Part shown: piece by piece, positions 12,094 through 24,299 of the stretch
Position numbering within the stretch: the first letter of the stretch is position 1
How the letters are laid out: the number at the start of each line of letters is the position of its first letter
NCBI GenBank assembly: GCA_039545355.1
Contig: BCJJ01000013.1
Coordinates: 372,001 to 436,000, forward strand
Direction: 5' to 3'
From: Trichosporon coremiiforme
Lineage: Eukaryota; Basidiomycota; Tremellomycetes; Trichosporonales; Trichosporonaceae
Length of the DNA stretch: 64,000 bases
Program-made: the position numbers and the translations under genes
The notes under the pieces: model-generated
Database searches by the model: none
What the model was told of the DNA's origin: nothing
What the model saw: only the letters and a program-made list of their open reading frames with translations

Positions 12094-13071
12094 GTTGAGT
12101 GAGCCGCGCTCGACGGCTCAAGCTCCTGGCCAAGCCGTCAAGGGTGGTGGGGAGGAATGACTGGGTGGGTGGTGACTGACTGCCTTTCCACGGCAGGCAG
12201 GTGGGGAAGGTGGGGGGTGGTCTGAGGCGCAGAAAGTCGAGAAGCGGCTCTGGATGTCGTGAAGTTGTCGGGATGTATGCAAACGGGCGGTCGGAGGATG
12301 CAGAGAAGTCGAACGGGGGAAACGACTAGGCGAGTGCAGTGGACGGTGCCTTGACAAGAGTTGCGGGGTCGAGTTGTGGGGTACTACGCAGTACCTGGGT
12401 GAGTGTGACTACGCCGCCAACGGTCGACCTGAGAGCTAAAGACTGTCAGATGACCGAAGCGCTGTTGAGCTATATTAAGCGAGCGTGTTATCGCAATGAG
12501 TGCTTGTATTAACAGCGCTGCACTGTCGAGCGCCGTCTCTTGGCAGACTAGTGCCGTGTCACAGCGATCAGCAGTGCACCAGTCACGGCGACGAGGGCTA
12601 CGACGCCCTCATTCTATCCACGCAATCGTTACCTGTCACTATAGACCAGATTACTGGATTTGCTCAAAGGCTTAACCTTCGCAGCCAATCAATATAGACA
12701 TTTCATATTCAACTCCCAATTACAATGGCCGGCCCGATATTTCATGGCCGCCCTTTTCCTCAGCTTCCGTGCTTCCGTACAAGTGTGGTGCCCTAATACG
12801 CTGATGCGGTGCCAGCTAACCGCGGACTCAGAAATTGCAGTAAGCTTTTGCCGGTGCCCGCCTACACAGATCGCCGTTTCCTCATTTAGCATCGACGCTG
12901 ATTGAACGGTGATTGCGGTCCGAGCACCTTGCCGAACGCTTACTCCGACTAGCGTAACGATACTATACAACAGATGAAGGAGTAGTAGGAACAGGAAGGA
13001 AGCGAATCGAACAGGCAGAAGCGCACGTTGATTGATAATGGTTTCGAGCTTCGGTCGCATGCGCAGACCTC
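12094..13071. other. Intergenic region upstream of the ubiquitin protease gene
   Basis: About 980 bp between the ubiquitin protease start codon and the 3' end of the RPEL gene, both on the minus strand. It should contain the protease promoter. The stretch 12650-12960 is visibly more AT-rich than its surroundings. No gene is recognised. Confidence 0.4.
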
Positions 13072-13832
13072 TCAGAGGGACGAGGGCTCGCTAGTGGGAG
13101 AGTCCTCAGCTTACATGTCAGTGGACGTTCTCTCAGGGACACGAAGCTCACCATGGAGGATGCCCTTCTTGACGAGTTCATCGGCCGTGGGGCGGTGCGC
13201 AAGGTCGTTGCCCAAGCGGTCCTGTATACGTCAGTATGTCCGAAGAGCGACGTCGGCACTGTCGAGTACCGGCAATGGAGCTCGGCGCCCGAAGCCTGCC
13301 CAGGGATGGCAGGGAAAAGGTTTCCGGTGAGCAAAACGTGGTAGCGGAATGGGCACGGTGCTCGGTGAGCTCCGTATGCTGTGAGGCTGACCCCAGTCGA
13401 CAGATATGTTTGTTTGGTTCGTGACACTCACGCCGGTCATCTTGCGAGCAAGGTCTGCCTTTTTGCCAGCCAAGGCATCGTTGGGCGCACCTATGAAGCA
13501 GTCAGCGGTCGGAGTCTCGGCGGCGGATTGACGACGGGTGGTGCGAGGGAGCTAAATAGTCGCAGCCGGACGCCGAAACTGGCACCAGTAAAATGACGGG
13601 TTGCGCTTGTTCCACCCGCGAGTACCCTCGGACCAATCGCGCTAGGTTGAGGTGGTAGCTCACCCTTAAGAATGCCCTTGTTCTGGAGATCCTTATGATC
13701 GGGGCGGTCCGCCATAAGGCGGTCCATACGCTGGCGATCGACAGGCGAGGTGGGGGACAAGTCGGACGAGCGGTCCACGCTGGCGTCATGGTCCTGGGCG
13801 GTGTTGGGGATGTCGATGGGGTTGAGAGACAT
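13072..13832 (-). CDS. Small RPEL-repeat protein
   Basis: Four exons give about 111 residues: 13832-13664, 13490-13432, 13221-13152 and probably 13109-13072. The ATG at 13832 has an A at -3 (accATG) and reads MSLNPIDIPN. Two RPEL-type motifs are visible: LMADRPDHKDLQNKGILK near residues 39-56 and LAHRPTADELVKKGILH near 83-99. Between them lies ALAGKKADLARKMTG, which resembles the helix-loop spacer of such repeats. RPEL motifs bind actin monomers in animal MRTF and Phactr proteins; small fungal RPEL proteins have no settled function that I can name. The last junction is ambiguous. An acceptor at 13110 gives the ending AEDSPTSEPSSL, my preferred reading; the next AG would give only GLSH. Neither changes the repeats. 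The gene is divergent from the FAD oxidoreductase gene. Confidence 0.8.
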
Positions 13833-15157
13833 GGTGGTTGGTGATAGCTAGAGGGAGACAGTAGTGAGGTGGAATGAGTAGAATGGACAAGGCGCAAGCA
13901 ATGGTCAGCTGGCTTGTTTATAGGACTGCATGCACTCGAGGATTGCCGGCCCGCTGGATAATCCATAGTCTGGAATCTGGGTAACGGGCGTGGGCGCGCA
14001 GACACACAGCCGCGCAATTGAAACGCCCTTTTGATCTAGCCACTGTATCTCAGTGGAACCGGCGCGAGCCTGCGGGATGCATCTCCCACCGGGAGCAGAC
14101 AGATTGGGGCCAGCAGGGGCGTGGAAGCTTGTGGTGATGGTGCGATCGGGTCATCAGCGCTCAAAGAGTTGTGCATTGTGCAGCTGACCATCGGACCAGG
14201 TGATCCAGTGACCGCGACTACTCGCAATACTCAGTGCGAAACGCATCACGCGCTACAACTCCTTTCGCTCCTCTGCTACCGCACAGCGCCTTGCGCCCTC
14301 CCCCACATCTGACTGACTGACGTCACAATCACATCCACTTGCAGTGCATCCACAAACCCAGAGAACGGCTTCAACCGTGCCTCGATCTCTAATCTGAGCG
14401 TCCAGCTAAGCCGTGCCTGGCCATGACGTTTGCTTTATTTGAGCTATCGTGCATTTGGTTTGGTAGCCAGGGGAGGGGATAAACTGTCAGTTTCGACCGA
14501 CCACCGCTGCAGCACGCAAATGCTGACGGGCAATCAGCGGAAGGCATTTATTGGATTCGTCGGGCAATGGGATAGGGTCGTCACTTGAGCTGCGCAGAAT
14601 GTCATGGCAGGTAGGACGTAGTATACGTGCGTAGTAAGAGGACAAGGCTGCGCAGCTGGTCGTGAGCGTGTAGTCTCTCCTTGGCGAGTACCGAAAGATC
14701 CTTAAGGAAGCATAGCGACTGTTTCGCCAGGCGCCGGGCAGTGCAGAAAGAACGGAGATCAGCCTTACTGCATCGGATCCCGTCGAATGCTGCAGGGGTT
14801 GATAGATAACGGTAAGCCTGCGATTCCACCACTGTACGTTTGTTGTCAAGTAAACTTTGCCAGGTGGTTTCCGAATAGCTCCATTTTCCATCAACATCAC
14901 CGCCCTACTTCACCCTCACCTTTCTCTCTTCGTGTCTTTCTTCTCTTTTTTACATTTCTCCGCATCTTCTTCATTGGCAACGGCGTCATCCCTCGGCGCA
15001 AGATCACCGTGCCGCAACTTTTTACCCGGCCTCCGCCTCCACCCTCCACTTCCAGACTTTTGGAAACCTCGACTTTCGCTGCGTTGATCTTCCTTATCCT
15101 CTCAACATTCAACGCACGACCACTAGACTCGCTAGACAAGCCCTCAGAGCAGCTGAC
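13833..15157. promoter_or_regulatory. Divergent promoter region between the RPEL and FAD oxidoreductase genes
   Basis: A 1,325-bp stretch between two start codons facing away from each other. Bases 14880-15060 are strongly pyrimidine-rich on the plus strand (ctttctctcttcg, ttcttctcttttttac), typical of a fungal 5' leader and transcription start zone for the FAD gene. Nothing in 14000-14850 looks coding. Confidence 0.45.
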
Positions 15158-16651
15158 ATGGGCAAGGACGTGAAGACTCGGAACCCCGGCAACATTGTCG
15201 TTGTGGGAGGCGGCATTGTAGGAGTCTGCACGGCCTACTTCCTCGCCATCAGTCCACACCGCCCAAAAGGATCAAGCATCACTTTGGTCGAGGCGAACGC
15301 GGTAGCATGTGCTGCGTCTGGCAATGCAGGAGGGTTCCTCGCCAGAGACTGGCACCAGACAGAAACAGCCAGTGAGTAAACCTTCCCCGTCCCATCCCCG
15401 CCTCCTGTCGTCATCAACCCCATGAATCCTTAGCGCTATCAGCGTTCGTCAGGTCACATGTGGCCGCCTTGAATTCATGGTACGGATTAACCCGACCTGA
15501 GCGATCGTCGTACTCCAGCTATGGGCCATCGGTCTCTCACATCACTCGCCATAGTCGTGGAAGGTTCAGAAGCTCTAATGCGGCGGAGCAAACCGCTGAC
15601 GACATCTAGGCTTGTCTGCCATGAGCTACGATCTGCACCGCAAGCTTGCAGAGCAGTTCAACGGATCAAAGCAGTGGGGATACCGTGCTGTTGACACGCT
15701 GGTGAGTTCGGATTAGGGCATTGACGAGCCGCTCTTCCTCGCGCCCGTTTGCATCTTGTCGGAGGAATTGGCCTCTGCTTTCTCAAATGTATGACTGACG
15801 TGCAGTCTGTGACAATAGATGCGGAACAGAAGAAGTCGAAGAACGTTCGATCCCCTGTGCCTTGGCTCCCTGCCGAGCATCTGCACTCGACCAAGGTTCT
15901 TGGATCCAAGCAGACGACAGCGCAAGTGCAGCCACGTGCGCTTGTTCGCTTCCTAGCTGAGCGCTTCTTGCGCGAGCCGAATTGCTCTCTCGTCCTCGGA
16001 ACTGTCATTGCGCTGAGCCTGCAAGGTGGTTCGCCGTCCTCGGTCCTCATCTCGGCGCAGGAAGGTAAGGGCGAAGACCGGATACTCGAGTGCGACACGG
16101 TCGTGCTCTCACCAGGCCCCTGGCTTGGTCGCCTCGCTCGCGAACTCCTGCCTTCCTCGTCGGCGCGCAGCCTCGCTTGCGGCGGACAGAAGGCGCACAC
16201 AATGATCATCCGCACCCGTGAGCCGACAACACCGCACTGTCTCTTCATCGACCTGACCCTTGAGGACGGCTCGCGTTCAGAGCCCGAAGTCTACCCCCGC
16301 GCCGACGGTACGGCGGTCATCTGCGGCGGATCTACCGAGACCCCGCTGCCGGCGTCCTCGCATCAGGTTCAGCCAGAGCAGGCGCAACTGGATAAGCTCC
16401 GCTTGCAGGCCAACACCATCTCTTCGACTCTCCGCGATGGCGTCGTTGAGACTGAGTGCGCCTGTTACCTCCCGATCAGCGACCGTGGCCGTCCCATCAT
16501 CGGCAAAGTCAAGGGTGTCGAGGGAGTGTATGTCGGCGGCGGCCTCAGCTGCTGGGGCATCACGCAAGGTCCGGGAACTGGTCTCGTACTGTCCGAGATG
16601 ATCCTCGAGGGCAAAGCAAAGACGGCTGACGTCAGTTGCCTAGCCCCGTGA
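15158..16651 (+). CDS. FAD-dependent oxidoreductase, DAO family
   Basis: Three exons (15158-15371, 15610-15701, 15806-16651) join in frame to 383 residues. The N-terminus carries the dinucleotide-binding fold: NIVVVGGGIVGVCTAYFLA (residues 12-30) is the GxGxxG motif, and ITLVEANA supplies the acidic residue after the second strand that contacts the FAD ribose. CAASGNAGGFLARDWH is the conserved block that follows in this family, and TASLSAMSYDLHRKLAE forms across the first junction. The C-terminal block GVEGVYVGGGLSCWGITQGP is the second flavin-contact region of DAO-type enzymes. Such enzymes oxidise amine or amino-acid-like substrates; the substrate here cannot be told. Yeast Tda3 is a longer relative. 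Introns are 238 and 104 bp. No signal peptide is seen, and the C-terminus (SCLAP) is not a standard peroxisomal signal. Confidence 0.9.
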
Positions 16652-17676
16652 GGAGTATCAGGAGGTGTCTCGGCCACTACAATGTGGTTACGCCGACGCC
16701 ACCAACACAGGTGAAGAGACAGTGAAGCGAGTAGCGCCCGGGGAACCGGGTCACTTCACGGACGACGAGGTCTCGGAACCGACGAGGGAGAAGGAGATGA
16801 CGGAGGGGAGCGCAGAGAGCGCAGATCACATTACAAGCAAGCCACACCAAGCAACCAAGCAAGCACGCCGCATGTGCAACAAGCATCGAGTCCGACATCA
16901 CCAAAATGTAGTATACACATGTATCACCTGTACAGTGTACAGCGGACACTTACGACTGACAGCAGCGCAGAGCAATACTTACCACAGAACAAACTTGGCG
17001 CACAACGTCGGCTTCAGCACCAGACACCGACAACTTTGCCTAGGGAGGACAACAACCGTCACGGCCGACATCTTGACAAGCCTGCATCTTGATTCGTCTG
17101 TGCATGTCCGGGCTACAGTCAGGGCTCCCACGGAGCAGCAGCAGACCGATCACCGACCGCGACGGCGGCCACGGCCCTAGACCCCCCGTCTTCCATCATC
17201 GCACGCAGACCGTCGCCCATGCGCCGTAACCATCCCTAACCCTTTACGCTTAACCGGTCGTCACTCGCACGAGGATCTGCACATTCGCAACTTCCCGACC
17301 AGTCGAAGCAGGAAGCAGGACAGGGCTTGATGGTCAGCCTCTTTTATATCGACAGGCAGTAGCGGGCGAGGCTATGGGCGGCCGAGCAAGAGTTTTAACG
17401 ACTGCTTCAAGAGTCCCAGGCTCAGGCTGACATCGAGGACATGGAGCGGGCTGTCCGTTTTTACCTCTCTCACCCTGTGGTCGAATGCGATCGCCGTAAC
17501 AACCTGCGGTGGAGCAATGCTGCAGCCTCGCCATGGATCGCGGCCCTTTGCGAGGGCCCCACGCCATCAATCTCATCGACCTCCACACAATGAACGTCTC
17601 CGTTGAAACCCTCCTTTGTCACGTATTCTATGCATCAGAGATTACTACAAACTACTATAAGGAAGTCCTAGAGGAC
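16652..17676. other. Convergent intergenic region
   Basis: About 1 kb between the 3' ends of the FAD oxidoreductase and GPI-protein genes, which face each other. It should hold only their 3' untranslated regions and terminators. The open frame at 16665-17180 has no recognisable content. Confidence 0.45.
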
Positions 17677-19440
17677 TTAGAGCACCGCGGCGGCCAGCAC
17701 AGCGAGCGCGGCAGCGAAGACTCCCGTGGTACCGGCCACAGTGCGCGAAGCTCTGCTGTCCTGGAGCGAAAGGCTCGCTCCCTTCGAGCCCCCGACGACA
17801 GTCGCAGTCTGGATAGCAGGGTCTTGGGACGAATTGGTGCGAATCGAGGTCACGTAGACAACGGAGCGAGACGTCGTGGAAGACAAAGAGGGAGCCGAAG
17901 GCTGGGCGGGCTGGGCCGAGTTCTGGGCGGCGCTGTTGACCGTCTCAATGACGACGGGAGCGGCGGCAGAGCTAGACTTAGCGGCGTCGGCAGAGCCCTT
18001 CGAGCCACTGCCGGGGACGACGGGGGCGGGAGCCGGGACGATAGTCGTTTGGGTCTTGGGACCCTGCTGAGAAGCCGGAGATACAGGGATGTTCTCGATA
18101 ACGGGCTGCGAGGTGTGGGCTGCGGGGTTAGACTTGGATGACACACTGACGGCGCCCGCGCTCGAAGCAAAGTCAGCACCGGAGGTGCTGACATCGCCCG
18201 AGGGTTGGCTGGATGAGGTCTTAGCAGCACTGCTACCGCTGCCGCCTTCACTAGGGCTAATGCTGCCATCGCTGCCACCCGGGCCAGCGCTGCTGCTGGG
18301 GACCTCATCCGACGTAGTAGGAGACGCACCAGCGCCTGACGACGAGACCGGCTCGGGGTTCGAAGACTCGGACGAAGATGTCGGCTCGTCGGAAGTCGAA
18401 GGGGTCGGAGAGGCCGAGGAAGGTGCGGCGGACGGCGACGTTTCAGTGTCGGAGGTCGACGAGGGGGCTGAGTCAGAGTCGGAAGTCGAGGTCGCAGACA
18501 AGGTCGACGGCTCCGGAGCCTCCTCCGATTCGGACGAGGAAGGAGCAGGGGAGACTGACGAGGCCGACGACGAAGACGAGCTCCCGTCAAGGCAGCTCGA
18601 ATCGCTGGACTTTTCAACGGCGACGCCCTGCTTGTACTTGAAGTCGCCGGCCGAGTCCTTGACCTGGAAGATCAAAGTGTCCGAGCCCGCGGGGACGTTG
18701 ACCTTCCAGGTGGTCGAGTCGCCCTGGAGACCGCTGATGGTGTCGAGGGTGGTCGAGCCGACGTAGTAGCCGCCAGTACCAATCGTCACCTCCACAGGGC
18801 CCTGTCACCTGTCAGTGATGTTTCACGTTGAATTTTAAATGATGTTACACAGTCAAACAGTCGGAAGTGAAAGCGTCCCAAACGCAAATCACCCGCAGCG
18901 CACTGACGCGCCGCTGCGTGATGTTGTTGTGGTCTGAGAAACCGCGTTGGAGGAGCTTCACGATGCACGAACGGGTGCACGCCGAGCTGCTTGTCCACGT
19001 CCAAGCGCGGACTGCCGCAGATCACTTCCATATGTCAAGGCACCATAGTTGAAACGGGGGCGTTACCAAAACTCGGCTAGTGCTGCGGCTCCTCTCGAGA
19101 TGACGACGGAAGACTCACCTGGGTTCCAGTCCACGAGATGACAGCGTCGCCGCATTGCTTGACGTTGCTAACGCTGATGTCGATGTCATTGACTGCATCT
19201 GTCAGTGCTGTTCTATTTGCGTGCATCGGGTCCGGCGGAGGCCACCAAGAGCGTCGTATGACATCCTCCGGCCGTAAAGTGGAGGGCGGCAGGTCCGGTG
19301 GCGCATTGATCTGCGCAAGTGACGACGAAGGAAGTCGGTGGGAACTTACTGGGAGCACCAGCGAAGCTGACACCGAAGGAGTCGTCGGAAGCGGGAGCAG
19401 CAGTAGCGGTGGTCGCGGCGAGAAGAGACCAGAGAAGCAT
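17677..19440 (-). CDS. Ser-rich secreted protein with probable GPI anchor
   Basis: Three exons (19440-19350, 19198-19119, 18801-17677) join in frame to 431 residues. The start at 19440 (aaaATG) gives MLLWSLLAATTATAAP, a signal peptide with a likely cut after residue 14 or 15. Residues 30-125 form an ordered domain (INNER text DISVSNVKQCGDAVISWTG, then VEVTIGTGGYYVGSTTLD and DTLIFQVKDSAGDFKYKQGV), the pattern of the Ser-Thr-rich GPI-anchored membrane protein family of basidiomycetes, related to the Kre9/Knh1 N-terminal domain. A long Ser/Pro/Ala/Glu-rich stalk follows. The end, TTGVFAAALAVLAAAVL, is a hydrophobic tail typical of a GPI-attachment signal. It is expected at the plasma membrane or cell wall. 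The second intron is 317 bp and holds no convincing exon. A large opposite-strand open frame here (18089-18766) is a shadow of the biased Ser codons. Confidence 0.85.
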
Positions 19441-22400
19441 TTTGAGTACGAGGAAGGTCCTAGGTGGTGGGAGCTTCAAGCCGTAATGTCACACCTGATG
19501 CCTGATGGAGGTACAGCGCTGCTGTTTCGAAGTCCAGAGGATACACGAAGGACGCTGCACCGGGCGGCGTTTGTTGAGATGGAGTTGGTACAAGAGGTTG
19601 AGAAAGAGAAAAGAAGAGGAGAAGGGATAGGAAAGAGAGGCTCGGTAGTGATTGGAGGAGAGACGATAGCAGGTGAGTGATGGAGCGGCGCTGTGGCCGA
19701 TGCTATGCAAGTCCGCTAAGTGCTAGTTGCAAGCCGCCGACGCGGTGATGAGTGGTTCATTCAAGATTAAGGGGAAGTTGGAGCTGGAATTACCGCTTCG
19801 GGTAGGTACCGACCATCTATAGTGTGGTCATACCAGGGTAGATCACCCCAGCCATCTTCCCACACGCGGATTCCAAGCCTTCCAAGACCTCTTACGCTTG
19901 CCGCACACAGCGGACTCGGCATGCACGATTCATAACGCAGCTTGCTTCGAAACACTCATTGCATACGTGCGTGTCCCGGGGCGCGCTGGCCTGGGTCTGC
20001 TGACTGTTTCTGCAGCAGCCTTCTGCCTTCCGCCAGCACTATCAAGTCCCGAGGAGATCGACGAGACTCTTCTGCACGCCCCGGCCCTCGGACTGTCTGA
20101 CGAAGATTGCCGGGAGCACGTTCAGGACAGTCCGCTCCATTCAATGGCAGAGTGCCAGTACATGCGTCGAGGAGCGCTAGCGGGCCCGAGGCCGCATGTT
20201 CCGCCGCTACCGTGCTGGTGGTAACGCCGACTGAATTGCCCATATCCCATTAAGCTGCGCATCTTGATAGCCCTCATGACGTTGCGTTAGTTCCATTCAT
20301 ACGCCTTGCCCATCTGCCAAGGGCGCCGATCGTACGCACGCCCAGCACGCAAGCTCCCCGATCCCCGGCCAACCGAGGGGCGAGATTGAGTCGTCTGTGA
20401 ATGCCTTGGACATGCATGTTAATTTTCAATGGCTGCCAGCTTACGAGAACTGTCCTAGAAACGCGCAACTTCAGCTTCGACGAGCTCGCTATCACGTGTA
20501 GCAGGCTGTGGCTGGGCAGCACGCGAGTGATTTCTTTTTTACACACAGGGTAATTTGCTTCCGCTGCCGTAAGACTGGCCGCGCCCAATGTGCCGGACAT
20601 GCACGCGAACTCCAGCTAACTCCAGCCTCCATTCATCCGAAAAGTTGGCCCAATGCACCGGACTTGGCCGGGCTGTTCTCGCCGAATTTCTCTCGAGTTG
20701 CTCCGCACGCTCCGGGCGAGATCTGCCTAAGCAGGGCGCTTCGATGCCTCGACTTCGAACATAATGCTTTTACGGTCTGACGCACGTTTCAGACAAAAGA
20801 ACAATGCCCAGCCCTCGGTGCGCCGGTGAATGCCCATGAAACGAGGCGATAGTCCTGCGCGGATGGCAATGGAAATTAAGATCCGAGTTACTTCCGTAAC
20901 TTTCCTGCGTCCAGGCGCGCAGGCAGCGTGCGATGCGTACAGCAACGCACGCTCGAGCGCAGAGGTCAGATCTCGTGGCGGCAGTCCCGGGGGGATGTGT
21001 ATCTCACTCTATGTCCGTGTGCACTGCTCTACCTTCTCGCAGCAGGCAGCTCGGACGCCCCCCAAGGTCGGGCGTCAGTCTTGTCGCAATCCTACGCCCC
21101 ATCCAAACGCAGCCAGAAGCAACGTACGACCCCGCCACCCCAGTGCAACCTATCTCCGGGTTGTAACTCGCGGCGACTGACGCTTATCTCACATCTTGCT
21201 CAACAAGCTCCGTGCGCAGTTGTGTGCGGACTGAGGGGCCGACAATTCCGCCTGAGACAACCGTGGCCTGTGATAAGAACTATTGTTCCTCTGAAACATG
21301 GATCTGTGCAGCGAGCATGGATGTCGCGCGGGCTTGTTTTGCGGTCCGCTGACGCTCTGCGGCGCGCTGCAGGCACGGCGTGCACAACCATGCTCCGCAG
21401 ACACCAGCTGGCAGACTTAGTCCTTCCCCCTCCCTCCCTTGGCGCACACAGCCGCTCGATCACCTGTTAGCATGTCTGCCGGGCAAGGGGCGAGCCCGCG
21501 TCCAAGAGTCGGTCCGCGTGCTGTCGGGCCATTTCTCAATCCGCGAAAGTTCGCAGCGTGTGTGTGCACGGACCGCGCGACGTGACTCGAGGAGCTCTTG
21601 TGGCTGCTGCGATGCGGAAACGCCTACTACGCGCGTTGCCTCATCAGCTCGTAGTAGGCTCCCCAATGCGGATATGCTGTCGCTAGCACGAGTGCGGCTG
21701 ACAGCTGTGCGGCCCATTCCCTGCTTCGCCGGTTGGAGGTTTGACTGAAACCAGGGAGCTCACGAACGCCGAGATTGCTTCGGGCGTCTTTGTTGAGGGC
21801 GAGGGGAACCGATGGCGTGACCACGTTCAGATCTAGTTCGAAATCGCGCCGCCGGCACCAGCGCAAGGCAGCAGATAATGAGCGCCAGGAGAAGCACGGA
21901 CGTCAGCTCGTCGATAGTGATCCCGTGGAACCCGCTCTGCTCGCTGTTGCAGCGCGCAGCGCGCCCCTCTCATAGCCTTTCGCAGCCTTTCGTCGCCCTA
22001 AACGGGACTCGATCTGATGATCAGCAGTGTAAGAAGCAGTATGTTTAGGTGAGCGTTGTTGGGCGGCGAAGCAGGTCGTACTTGGAGTTTCTACTCAGAC
22101 ACGGCCACCCCACGCGCCCGTCAGCGTCAGCGAGTTATCGTGTCAGCACAGCCTGTGTCTTCCGATGGAGCGGGGTAAGGAATGAGGAGATCGGAGAGAT
22201 GGGGATGAGCAGTGCCAGCACCGGGTCATTCGTCAAACAGGGTGGAGGGCATGTGCGCCCTGCTCTGCGCCCTTGCTACTCCCTGGGTGCCGTGCACATG
22301 ACAGAAACTCTATTTCCACGCCTGGCCGAGAAGCGCCATGGCACTTTTCCGTCCTGACGCCCCGCTGTTGTCCTGAGTCGCAAAAGTGAGGCATTTTCAC

Positions 22401-24299
22401 CGAACAACGTCCAGCTGGACCTGAGGCCAATGGTGAATGCGCAATGAGCAATGAATGCAGGAATCCAACCCAGGGGAGAAGCTAATCGCCAATCGCCAAG
22501 CTCAACTCTATACGGTCGCATTGCGCAGACTGTTCGCTGGAACCAACTGATCGGACGCCATTACCCCTGCCCAAGGCCGGCACAGAAGAGCACAAAGACA
22601 CGGCGCGCGCCGAGCGACACTCCGGAACTGGACAGCCGGACTCCGCGGAGCTTGCCCCTCGAGCTTCTGTGATCCACGGCCATGGACTGCGGGCCGGGAC
22701 CATGCTGTGGCCAGTGAGCCGACGCACACGCGCTGGTGCGTGGGATCTGCGTTTCTGCCTCTGGCATGCACACGCACGTCGTCGCAGCCAGTCCCGACAG
22801 AATCACATCGTTGCCTAGCCTTAGCCTATCTGCCAAGGCACAGCGCATGCTGGAGCCACCTACGCCGCGCACACCGCGTTGCGCTCAGCACTCACCGCCT
22901 GTAGGCGGTCTGCAGGACCGTCCCAGTCGTGGGGACACTGCTGGGCGCTCTGAACTCCGGAGCTTAAACTCTACTTAGCGCACAACAGCATGCTTCACAA
23001 TGGCGCCGTCCCATGGCGTACACTGGCGTTCATCGATGGACGTCCCCAGGCGTCCACCGATGGGTCGCCGCACCGTCTTACAGACACCCAGATGCACCCA
23101 GGCCGAGACGCGAGGAACGCCTTGGGTCAGCGATGGCACATTAAATTAGCAACTCAGGCGACACTTCAGGCGAGGTTCAGGCGACACTTCAGGCGAGGTT
23201 CAGGCGAGAGCCGCGCGAACCGTGCGACCGAGCACGAATTCCAGGCACGCGGGGCTGCGCCGCTGAGCAAGGAGCCGTGCCAAAGGTTTATGGCTGGAGA
23301 AGGAAGGGGTGCAACAGCGGAGCCAGGCAAACGCATGGTGAGGCTGAGATTGGACCGCGAGGCGGCGGATTGTGCCCCGTGCCTCATGTGCTGCGCACAC
23401 TATTTGGGCTGCGAACAGGCTCACCCCACGTCTCACCAGATCGCGGCGTTCGTTCTTCTGGAATAGTTCGGCCCATTCGTTCGTCGGACAGGCACTCGAG
23501 CACTTGGCACCCGGGCACTCGCCGACTAAGCATACGAGTGAACGACCGCCAACGCCATCACCACGTCATACACATTGTAGGCGACTCACTTGTTCCTTGC
23601 TCCCAAGCCACAAAGGCCAGTGTCCCTTGCCTCAAATTGCGACAGCCTGTCGTGAACTACTCGACGCGCCGTGACACCAGCATGACACACACATTCCGGT
23701 GATTGTCTGTTCCTTACCCAGCCATATCGGACCTGCCCTGGCCGTCATCTAAGCGCACCGGTCCAATGGTTAAGCTCTGCTGACGTTTTTACTTCTTTCG
23801 GGTCAGTCTCCCGAGATAGACATTACGCTAAGACGGCGGCCAGGCTCGCCCGGCGGCCTAAGGGCCTATCGCGTCAGAGTAACCATTTGAACAAGCATAA
23901 CGGCATGTCGTGTGGCACCATGCAGCATTGCAGTCTTATCAAACCTTGGCCCCACTTGGAGTGCAAATGGCGGCTCCATGCATACACAGGGGCTATGGCT
24001 ACAGTAAGGCTACAAAAATGTAACTGAATAAGCTTGTAGAATGTAAATGTAATGAGAAAACGAGAGAAAGTGGCATGAACGATGCTAGCTGGCTTTGCAT
24101 GGCTTGGTCGGGATCTTGTAAATCCCTTTTAACATGACATGAGGCTCGGCGGACAGTGTAAGCCGCGCCGGCAGTGATCAAGGTGATGTTGAAGCTCCTG
24201 CTTGTCCGGGCTTGTCTCGCAAGCTCGATTTCCTTTAGTATAAGAGAAAAATTGAGAAACCAAATAATCCGTCAGATTGGTCGTAACAAAGATTGGTCA
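19441..24299. other. Gene-poor intergenic region (4.9 kb)
   Basis: This lies between the 5' end of the GPI-protein gene and the 3' end of the Medusa-like gene. The first several hundred bases should be the GPI-protein promoter. No frame looks coding; the longest (19138-19680 plus, 20928-21470 plus) are compositionally noisy. It holds one 23-bp tandem duplication, listed separately. Confidence 0.5.
23161..23206. repeat. Tandem duplication, 23 bp x 2
   Basis: Two identical 23-bp units (acacttcaggcg followed by aggttcaggcg) stand at 23161-23183 and 23184-23206. TTCAGGCG occurs twice within each unit, so the array also reads as four short repeats of about 11-12 bp. Confidence 0.9.

Noticed and set aside
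17850..18766. Long open frames on both strands over the Ser-rich stalk of the GPI protein
   Set aside because: They are Arg/Pro-rich or Glu/Asp-rich readings of Ser codons (tcg, tcc, gac). The minus-strand frame with signal peptide and GPI tail explains the region.
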